Source: Odiellus spinosus (lineage: Eukaryota > Arthropoda > Arachnida > Opiliones > Phalangiidae). Taken from it: a stretch of 64,000 bases of DNA. This document shows, piece by piece, positions 56,506-64,000 of the stretch. Both the position numbers and the translations under genes were made by a program. Numbering within the stretch: the stretch's first letter is position 1; each line of letters begins with the position of its first letter. The stretch lies in NCBI GenBank assembly GCA_963920705.1, contig OY987226.1, positions 29,100,694 to 29,164,693 of the forward strand, written 5' to 3'. The notes under the pieces are model-generated. The model saw nothing but the letters and a program-made list of their open reading frames with translations, made no database searches and was not told where the DNA came from.

Positions 56506-57060
56506 TTTCATTATCTTTAAATTCATCGTCACTGCTACCATCGTCATCACCAGTTAAGGGTATTTCATTTCGGAAACGAGCTCTTGACTCGTAAGAAATA
56601 TAAAGGTTGCACTGTGTCTCGGTATCACTCGTTTTCTTAATAATATTAATATCTTCAGTTTGTACAGCTTTGAAAGAACATTTTTTGGTTAGAACAAAAA
56701 TTATATAATTTAAATCAATCAACTGTAAGACTTACCTTTGTTATTAACAGGAAATTTGGTTTGAGATTGTTTGAAACGAAAGTTTATTTTTGGGGTTTGG
56801 CAGCTTCCATTTTGGGTTTTTGGTTCTATTTTTGCTTGACATCCAATCTCATTCTATATTAATTACATATAATTTAAACCAAATGAACTCAAGTTGGTTT
56901 GTTTAGAGGAAAATCGACCACATTATATATTATATTAAATAAGGAAAAATCATCTTTTGAGAGCGTTATGTTTGGTGAATTACAGATTGAACTCTCATTA
57001 AGCTCGACCTGCATTTCATCATTAATTTGCTGGCTCGAAACGCTTGGTTGGTCTTCAATT
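56506..57060 (-). pseudogene. unrecognised spliced gene fragment with QT motifs
   Basis: Two coding-like stretches are joined by an intron: GSCQTPKINFRFKQSQTKFP before a GTAAGT donor near 56735, and AVQTEDINIIKKTSDTETQC after the acceptor TTTCAAAG near 56675. Another stretch at about 57060-56900 (QINDEMQVELNESSICNS) may be an earlier exon. The spaced QT(D/E) and QC words resemble the N-terminal regions of the element 1 and element 2 transposase-like proteins, so this may be the start of a further member, cut at 56505 by the retroelement boundary. Confidence 0.4.
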
Positions 57061-57189
57061 AAATTACTTATTATCTATACAAGATAATATGAAAAAAACC
57101 AAATAAGAAAGGGATGCAGAGCGGTAAAAGCTTAAAAATACAATTACCTGTCTTAATAAAAAAAGAAACACTCACCAATGTACTTAACC

Positions 57190-57702
57190 TTTTCGGTACA
57201 ATTGTACTTTGTGGTAATAAGGCCAAAAATAATTTTACAGCAAAATCAATTACACCATTCGATAGAGCGTTAAATTTAGGCCTAAAATAACCGCCGCTTT
57301 TTAAAAATATCAATAGTTTTCTTACCTTAAAAAAATTCGAAGAAATGTGCTTGACAAGGGCTAGGTTAGGTTAGCATGGCAATTCGCGAGTGACTTTGTA
57401 CAGCCAAGCCTGGTCACTCGCGAGAAATTTTAGGTTAGGTTAGATAAATTTTGAAATTTATGGCAAAATTTACCATTTTTGATAGTTTTTGACATTTTAC
57501 GTCAGTTTTTGCACTAAAAAAGAGCAAAAAAATTCATTTTTTCATACGTTTTTTATTTTATTATTTTTTTTAATGTGAACGGAATTTAAAAAAGCGGCGG
57601 TTAATTAGAGCCTAAATTTAATGCTCTTTCGAATGGTGTACTTGGTTTTACTGTAAAATGATTTTTTACCTTATTACCACAAAGTACAATCCTACCCCAT
57701 TT
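57190..57702. repeat. fold-back MITE with about 110-bp inverted arms
   Basis: About 57190-57302 is repeated inverted at 57588-57702 (AATGGTGTA, TTTAGGC and AAGCGGCGG words on both sides). The interior has two TTAGG runs and a hairpin at 57384-57423 with arms TCGCGAGTGAC and GTCACTCGCGA and an 18-base loop. Confidence 0.8.
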
Positions 57703-57704
57703 TC

Positions 57705-57955
57705 TTATCGGGAGAAGACGGCAGACCGACCCCCCATCAAAATACTATGAAAATCGTGAATTTGGGCCTTTGTCGACTATTATAGAAAACATGTCACTGT
57801 AGGTTAGGTTAGGTTAGTCAATAGACAATGTATTTGTTTATTTATATAGTTACATGCTCTTAAGATGTTCTTTTTAAAAAATAGTCGACAAAGGCCCTAA
57901 CTACGGTTTTTTATAGCATAAGGTGGTCGGTCTGCCGTCTTCTTGCCTTCTTATC
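57705..57955. repeat. second MITE directly beside the first
   Basis: GAAGACGGCAGACCGACC near 57713 is found inverted near 57927-57944, and GGGCCTTTGTCGACTATT near 57765 inverted near 57880. The inverted arms are about 75 bp. The middle contains TAGGTTAGGTTAGGTTAG, three TTAGG units. Confidence 0.85.
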
Positions 57956-59132
57956 TAAATAAAGATTAAAAGGTACGTTATATCAAAACTTTTGTATCTT
58001 ATTTCATAAATTCAGTTAAAATAACAACGACTGGAGTCGGGCTATCAATAAAAATTTAATTTAAAAACGCGCTTCTTTCTAACTTATACCGTTTCGCTTC
58101 TAGGTAATTGGTAATATAAACTAGTATACACGAATAGGGGGGGGGTGGAGTTTACGAGAGCTTCTATTGGTCTCGTGTTTTGCTCGAAAATTTAAACGTA
58201 GGAACCTCACGCCTTTTTGGAGTAGACATCCAAGTTCGATCTTTTTAACGTTTTCTATAATATTTAGACGTTTAATGTGTTGCAAATATCGTTATTTTCG
58301 TTATGTTTTTGATAACGTAGATTCGGAAAAAGGATCTCGAAGGCAGTTCGCGCCTCTTTAGATCTTAATTATATACCCTAGTGGGTAATTCCATGACAAA
58401 CCAGGACCGCGTGTCAACCCTCCCATAACAGAATTGAACCAAATTTAATTTCTAGGGTTAATTTACGATTCTGAAACCGAATATCTATTTATCTTTTTTA
58501 ATTGGTCAAGCCGTTTTCGAGATACAGAGGGTCGTTATTTTAAGACTTGGCCGTTGGACCCTTTTTAGAATTGGCTATATCTCAATAAGTTTTCGGTCGA
58601 TTATCTAGTTTCAAAGATGGATTTGAAACGATTGAACTGAACCAAAACGTCATTTTAAAATATAATTTCCAGCCCCTAAAACATATGTTCAAAATTAGGG
58701 ATAAAATACGTGATATTTTAATGATGGCACACTTTTTTTCGAACCGTAAATTTTTTTTTTCGAATACTTCGTATGTGAATTAGTCGAAAATGATGAAATT
58801 CCAAAGTAGTATTTTTAGTTCCAAAGATATTTTAATTATTGTCAGACACTCTAAATACCTAGGTAAGAACCCGTGCAAAATTTCAAACAATTTTAATGTG
58901 TTGGTTGGAAGATATAAATTGAAGTACTTTTCACATCTCCCACGTATTTTCAATGGGAGACTGGCACCATTAACTCATCTAGCGATTCATGGAAGACCCG
59001 CCTAACGAAATTGATAAAACTACACAAACCTCTCAGTTATAACAGGGTTAATACGCGCGGGAAGAATTATATCCGGGTGATTAGCATTTTCGGACAAAAA
59101 CCCCAACTATTCGCTCGACAATAAGTTTTAAT
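57956..59132. other. no gene seen
   Basis: Contains a run of nine or more G at about 58137 and AT-rich sequence. The open frames at 58167-58361 and 58790-59005 have no coding character I can support. Confidence 0.5.
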
Positions 59133-59338
59133 TAGACTCAAGATCCGAATCGGCTATCTGGGTTTAAAAATCTCATTTTACGCTTAGAAACTTAGGTAAA
59201 AATCTCTCCTACAATATCTTAACTAACCGCAGACGATGCGTTTTGGTTTTTGGTTTATCAAACGAAGGAAAAACGTAATTTAAACTTTAAATTTTGGGTT
59301 TTTAGTACCAAATTAAGAAATTAAATTTATTTTAGGAT
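59133..59338. repeat. dispersed repeat R2, copy 1
   Basis: TAGACTCAAGATCCGAATCG through TTTTAGGAT matches 62528-62732 in the same orientation at over 90 per cent by eye. About 3.2 kb separates the copies. Confidence 0.88.
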
Positions 59339-59689
59339 CGGGAGGGGGAATATCCACGCTCGATTGTTTCGGATCGTTCCGCCGGAGGTTCTTGTCAATT
59401 CCTTCCGAAGAATTTCATCCCAGCTTGGTTATTAACCTCGAAATCATCCTGGTAATTCGTAAGTAATTGAAAAAATTATAGCTTTAAGCCAGCGTCGTCA
59501 ACCCTACGATAACTATTGGTATTTGTAGGATAATTCAAGCTCAAGTACGATGTACGACAAATTTTTTGTACCCAACAACGCTGCTATAGACGTAGTAGAC
59601 AGGAAAAGAGACCTTACTCCTGCGGATGTTTTCATCCTACGTAGAAAACGCTTAGAAATCAGTAAATAGTTTAACCACATTTCCTATAT

Positions 59690-60360
59690 TTTATAATTTT
59701 CCTATATTTTCACTGTGTTCCGATAAATTCCTATCATTTCGACTACTCTCCTATATTTTTATTTTTTTTCCCAAGATTTCTTTCATATTTGCGCATTCCC
59801 ACTTATATGTTAATATAGATGCCACAAAGAAGACATATTCCCTAGATTAATTTAAAATAATAAAATGGACACGAGCCACTCGTTAAAGCTTACGAGCCAC
59901 TGATAGAAATCGAGTACAAATCCAAAAATGACCCTTATCTTAAAATACCCGTAACGTTTCTCTACTATCACCTAGGCTAAAAACGATAGCACCATTAGAA
60001 AGAAGACATTCCCTAGATTAATTTGAAATAATAAAATTGACACGAGCCACTCGTTAAAGATTATGAGCCACTGTTAGAAATGGAGTAAAAATTCCGGGTG
60101 AGCACGTAGGTTTATGAGTCACTAAAGTTATTTTAAGTTGAACCAAAATTCCTTTGAAAATCGTATGTTATAGGTTATAATTTCTTATTCGAAATCTATA
60201 TTTCCCTATAATTTCGATAGTAATTCTCCTATTATTTCAATAGTAATTTTCCTATAATTTCCTATATTTCTAGAAATAATATTCCCATAAGTTCCTATAA
60301 ATCGATGATAAATTTGCTATATTCCTATAATTGTTTTGGGGTTTTTTTTGTAGTCACCCT
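59690..60360. repeat. CCTATA-rich sequence ending TAGTCACCCTG
   Basis: TTTCCTATATTTT and TTCCTATAATT words recur irregularly. The tract ends in TTTTTTTGTAGTCACCCTG at about 60346-60364. A similar tract with the same end is at 62218-62445, also ending TAGTCACCCTG. This looks like the 3' end of a DNA transposon family with CAGGGTGACTA termini. Copies of an arm around GACACGAGCCACTCGTTAAAG occur at 59867 and 60039. Confidence 0.55.
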
Positions 60361-60383
60361 GAGTAACATCCTCTATATTCTTT

Positions 60384-60839
60384 TAGGATCAAAGGCCAAA
60401 CAAGCTTAAAAAACTAACATCAACCTCAGAGACGCTCGAAGTCGAAGAAGTGAGATCTCCAGAAAACCTCATCGACATCCACTGAAAGATAGATGATATT
60501 ATAAAATAACTTGGTCGCAACCTTGAAAAAAGGGGTACATCTCCCCCAGAAATGGGTTCTATTTAATGGTAATTTTTGTCGTTTCCAAGGTTGAGAACTT
60601 CCGATTTTATAGTAACATCTATTGATCATCTGCTCGTATAACACTCGCTGAAAATGTTGGAAAGGAAGAAGACGAGAAAATCAAGAAAGATCTTCGGAAA
60701 ATTAAAGATTTGGAACCATGCAGAGAAAATCCAACTATATTTGGAATATACGAGCAAAAACGAAGTACGAGCTGCTGAGATGAATTTAAAAGAAAAACAC
60801 AGTGACCTGACTCCCTATATTTCCTATATCTTCCTATAA
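60384..60839 (+). pseudogene. weak coding remnant
   Basis: After TTCTTTTAG a frame reads DQRPNKLKKLTSTSETLEVE and ends at a stop near 60480. The ORF 60654-60839 (MLERKKTRKSRKIFGKLKIW) is in coding-like sequence between CCTATA tracts. No family recognised and support is low. Confidence 0.25.
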
Positions 60840-61284
60840 CTTCCTATAATTGAAGGTTTTCTCCTATATTTTCCTATATAGATTTTCATTTAATTTTATT
60901 TACCTCATTTTATGTTGCTTCGTATTTCCACCAGGCTCAATTTGTATGTTATTATCGTAGCCCTTTATTAACAACTGCCAGCTCAGTTTTCGTATAAAAA
61001 TTATCTAAGGCCGCCAGTCTATTTAGTTTCCTTTTAAAAGAAAAAAAATATCTCATTTTATGTTGCTTCGAATTTCCAACAGGCTCAATTTGTAGATCAA
61101 ACAGTCCTGTTTAAGATAATATCAATGTTTTTATCCTAGTCCTTGATTTAAAACTGCCAGCTTAGTTTTAGTATAAAAAATTCTAAGTCAAAAACATAGC
61201 TTTAGATTTGAAAGAAAATCAAGAAATGTGCTGAAAATGTTATATTTTAGGTATTCTGTGAACGCGACAGCGTTCAATGTTACG

Positions 61285-62217
61285 GGCCCATCATCATCTG
61301 TAATGTTATTTCACAAATTCAGCCTCTAGCCAATCAGAACGGTCCCTTGCATCGCAAAACTAAAAGAGGAATTATTTGTTACGGTTAAAACCAATTTTTA
61401 ATGGTAGAGCAAGGTTCGAACGTGTGCCTTTTCCAAGTTTCATTTAAAAATATTAAGTCTAAGTATTTTAAAATTAATTCTGAAGTTGACCCTTTTTTTG
61501 GTACTTAGCTGGTTTCGCGCATGGCCAAATTCGTAATGTTATTCTATGGGATTTGGTGTTTTGAAAGTGGCTTACCTTTCAGGTTTATTTTCTAATACTT
61601 CCGGATATTTTTAAAACTTGGATTTTCCGTGTGGTATGAATTAAGTTTTAACTTTTAAGCTTTATTTTAAGACTAATTTCATAATAATACACCGATTAGT
61701 TGGCCCACAATCTATTCATGAAAACGGAGGGAACAACAAGGCGGAGAAATAGATTCGCCAAGATCAGATCATAGAACTTTGATTCTATGCCTAAAGCCAA
61801 AGCTAAATTAAGTAAATTTTTCTGTCGAACGAAAAGTTTCGTTTTGTTTGACACGTAATCCCTGAAAAATAATTAAGCGAGATTTAATGTTAAGCGTAAA
61901 ATGGGAGAAAATCGTCTGTTATGTTTTTTCTTAAATATTTCCGAGTGAATAAAATCAGTTGTTTTGAAATTTGAAACTATAAATCGTGCCAGATTGTGAT
62001 TATATTTAAATTAGGTTTTAAAAGAAAATCTAATTATATTTAAATTTCATGTTTTCAAAGAAAATTTAATTGTATTTAAATTTAATGTTTTAAAAGAAAA
62101 TTTAATTGTATTTAAATTTAATGTTTTAAAAGAAAATTAAATATCTGTCACTTCAGACATTCAAGGCCATAACATGTCCTTCTGGGTCTTTGTTCGCAAA
62201 GACATTTTTGATATAAT
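61285..62217. repeat. R1 repeat joined directly to a fold-back arm
   Basis: 61285-61762 is a second copy of R1 (22495-23033). At AATAGATTCGCCAA it passes straight into 61763-62217, a copy of the right arm of the fold-back element (26693-27043, extended). In the 22-27 kb region the same two pieces are separated by the palindrome, inverted R1 copies and the 101-bp array. Confidence 0.85.
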
Positions 62218-62445
62218 AATAAAAGATACGCTATTTTTTTCGATTATTGATCTTATGTTTTACAAATTTATTATTTTCCTATATTTTTGCTGTTATTTAT
62301 CCTATATTTTGCTATATTTTCGCTAATATTTATTCTATATTTCCTATAATTTAAAATTTTCAATCCTATTTTCTCCTATAATTTGACTCTAAATTTCAAT
62401 TTTTTTCCTATAAAATATCAAATTTTTTCACTAGTCACCCTGGAA
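62218..62445. repeat. second CCTATA-rich tract ending TAGTCACCCTG
   Basis: TTTTCCTATATTTTTGCTG and similar words are followed by TTTTTTCACTAGTCACCCTG at the right end (about 62426-62445); compare 59690-60364. Confidence 0.55.
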
Positions 62446-62527
62446 AAAAAAAAACTATGTGGATTTCTTTTGATAAATGCAAAACCCTTTACAAGAAAAA
62501 TATTCTAGTTGCCCAACCATGTATTAA

Positions 62528-62732
62528 TAGACTCAAGATCCGAATCGGCTCTCTGGGTTTAAAAATCTCATTTTACGCTTAGAAACTTAGGTAAAAATCG
62601 TTCCTACACTATCTTAACTAACCGCAGACGATGCTTTTTGGTTTTGGTTTATCAAACGAAGAAAAAACTTAATTTAAACCTTAAATTCTGGGTTTTTAGT
62701 ACCAAATTAAGAAATTAAATTAATTTTAGGAT
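62528..62732. repeat. dispersed repeat R2, copy 2
   Basis: Direct match to 59133-59338. Confidence 0.88.
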
Positions 62733-63300
62733 ATGTATCTATAAACAAAAAAATGGCGAGGCCTATTCTAGAGGTAAAACCAACGACCACAGCATCTATG
62801 GTAAATTTACGATCAATGGGACCGGAGAACGTTCGATGATTATAGGGAGAATGTATCTTAATCGCAAATATTCCTTTACCGATTCCTCATCGTTTAAATA
62901 GGCTAACGACTGACGAAGGGCCTCATCCCGAATCGTTTCGTTTTAAAATAAAGTTTCTTTCAAAACACAATGTAGCTCTCTCTGAAGTAAACCCCGGGTC
63001 CTGGAGGGTCCTAGTGTAGTGACTAGTCTCTAACCGTCACGGGCTAGTCCAGAACAAGATGAGGGGGCCACAGCTTTTATTCGAGCTAAAATATTGAGGG
63101 GAAAATTCATTGCTTTTCCAGACTTTTCTCTTGAAACCTACATTGTGGATTTCGAGGCAGTGATTTGGAAGAAAATTGCCTTTCTCCATGGAATTTTTGA
63201 GGGGGTCAGAGTGGCCCCCGACCCCCATAAGAAATAATTTTTCTGGGGGCCACGGGAATTTCTTTGGGGTCAAAAACCCTCAAACCCCCTCTATTTACAA
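62733..63300. other. no gene seen; G- and C-rich words near the end
   Basis: No coding frame supported; the ORF on the minus strand at 63037-63273 lacks coding character. GGGGGCCACGGGAATTTC with flanking C- and G-rich words lies at 63170-63290, next to the broken end of copy C. Confidence 0.45.
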
Positions 63301-64000
63301 GTCTGATTTTTAGAGGCTAGCTCTTTCGGTAATTCGACTTCGAGGCTAGAGCTACCCACCAGCGGCAGATAAGTAGCGACGTTAATTTGCATAAACAAAA
63401 TACGTTCTATCACCCATTTGCTTCCCTTTTTCTGAAATCTCTCGATTTGTTTTTTCAACATCTCCAGACACATATCAATTTGCAGTGGGATGGTATCTGG
63501 ATTGAGAGTTAGCTGCATACTACTTTGGTGATAAGCGATATACCCCACCTCTTCGGCTGTGCTTAATTCACCGGCATATTGCACCCTCATCTCGATGTAC
63601 CACTAAATCCCCTTTTTTTGGTTTAATTTTAACTGTAGGTAATTTTCAATGGGTTCTCTAAGACGGTTAACGCGCGCCTCTACGTCAGGTGTCACGCCAC
63701 CTGTTGTGAACCGAACGCTAAGAATTGCATGCCCCAACACCTCGAACTCCTCCAGCTGGTCCGGTACTGTCGGATAATCACGAACGACAACTACAGGTTC
63801 CGGAAAGTCTTTCTCCATGAAAGCCTGGATGTCTGCGTTTCCTTGGGGACTATGGCTATCCATGGGGTATTCTATTTCGTTCTCCTTCTGAGTAGGTATA
63901 TCATCTTTTTTTAAATCCTCGTTATCCAAAGTGTCATCGGAAGCGACTGGGGTCAGGTCTCGGGGCCTAGAGGTTGAAGGATCAGGTGTGGGGCGAAATA
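63300..64000 (-). pseudogene. N-terminal region of a third Polinton-type polymerase gene (copy C), cut by the window edge
   Basis: The frame enters from beyond 64000 (Pro/Ser/Thr-rich) and contains DQLEEFEVLGHAILSVRFTT, VNRLREPIENYLQLKLNQKK, an in-frame stop near 63603, then RVQYAGELSTAEEVGYIAYH, IERFQKKGSKWVIERILFMQ and VELPKELASK. It aligns throughout with copy B at 30.0-29.3 kb. The match ends at about 63305, before the CFLWS block, so the polymerase proper is missing here. Same strand as copies A and B. Confidence 0.75.

Noticed and set aside
63037-63273. 78-codon minus-strand ORF
   Set aside because: Translates G- and C-rich non-coding DNA; no similarity to the copy C frame beside it.

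Overview
This window looks like a stretch of arthropod, most likely insect, nuclear DNA made almost entirely of nested and decayed mobile elements and endogenous virus-like elements. The reasons are spliceosomal introns with GT..AG borders, AT-rich intergenic DNA, short runs of the insect telomere-type motif TTAGG, THAP/P-type transposons, a Penelope-like element, Ty3/gypsy-type pieces and Polinton/Maverick-type DNA polymerases. I could not identify any ordinary single-copy host gene with confidence. No organism name can be read from the sequence.

Layout. 0.4-1.7 kb is a ~150-bp tandem array. 2.5-9.7 kb holds pieces of a virus-like element: a broken PHD-finger gene on +, then on - a protein-primed family B DNA polymerase in fragments and three unrecognised small genes. 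It is interrupted by a Penelope-like element (6977-8566) with a 13-bp direct repeat and long inverted ends. 9.5-10.4 kb is a 146/147-bp array grown from the 5' part of one of those genes. 11.06-13.11 kb is an intron-containing Polinton-type PolB (copy A, - strand). 13.1-15.2 kb carries unrecognised Ser/Lys-rich and basic ORFs. 15.26-18.42 kb is a deleted DNA transposon (element 1) related to the larger element 2.

18.4-27 kb is mostly non-coding: a zinc-finger-like gene remnant, a 180-codon ORF, a ~101-bp minisatellite and a large fold-back repeat. 27.3-32.5 kb is a second Polinton-type unit (copy B, - strand): PHD finger remnant, PolB with a C2H2 finger in front of it, and an unrecognised multi-exon gene. 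34.6-35.9 kb is a GC-rich island with a well-formed spliced gene. A THAP/P-type transposon (35920-38974, 32-bp terminal inverted repeats, 7-bp target duplication) is inserted in the island.

39.93-45.32 kb is element 2, a 5.4-kb P-like element bounded by 37-bp inverted repeats and a 7-bp duplication. It carries two convergent genes, a transposase-like gene on + and a gene of unknown function on -. Element 1 has the same pair, so the second gene looks like a stable part of the family; this is my main candidate for an undescribed system. 46.1-48.8 kb has an orphan THAP domain followed by an LTR-retroelement gag and protease. 49.2-56.5 kb is a second LTR retroelement on -: integrase, then an ORF with a zinc knuckle. 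That ORF is split by a 3.7-kb CACTG-type transposon that contains a 21-bp satellite; removing the transposon and one TT copy restores the reading frame exactly. 57-63.3 kb is MITEs and dispersed repeats, and 63.3-64 kb is the start of a third Polinton-type polymerase (copy C).

Nearly every coding region is broken by stops or frameshifts, so most entries are pseudogenes. Functions were assigned from visible motifs only; no database search was possible.
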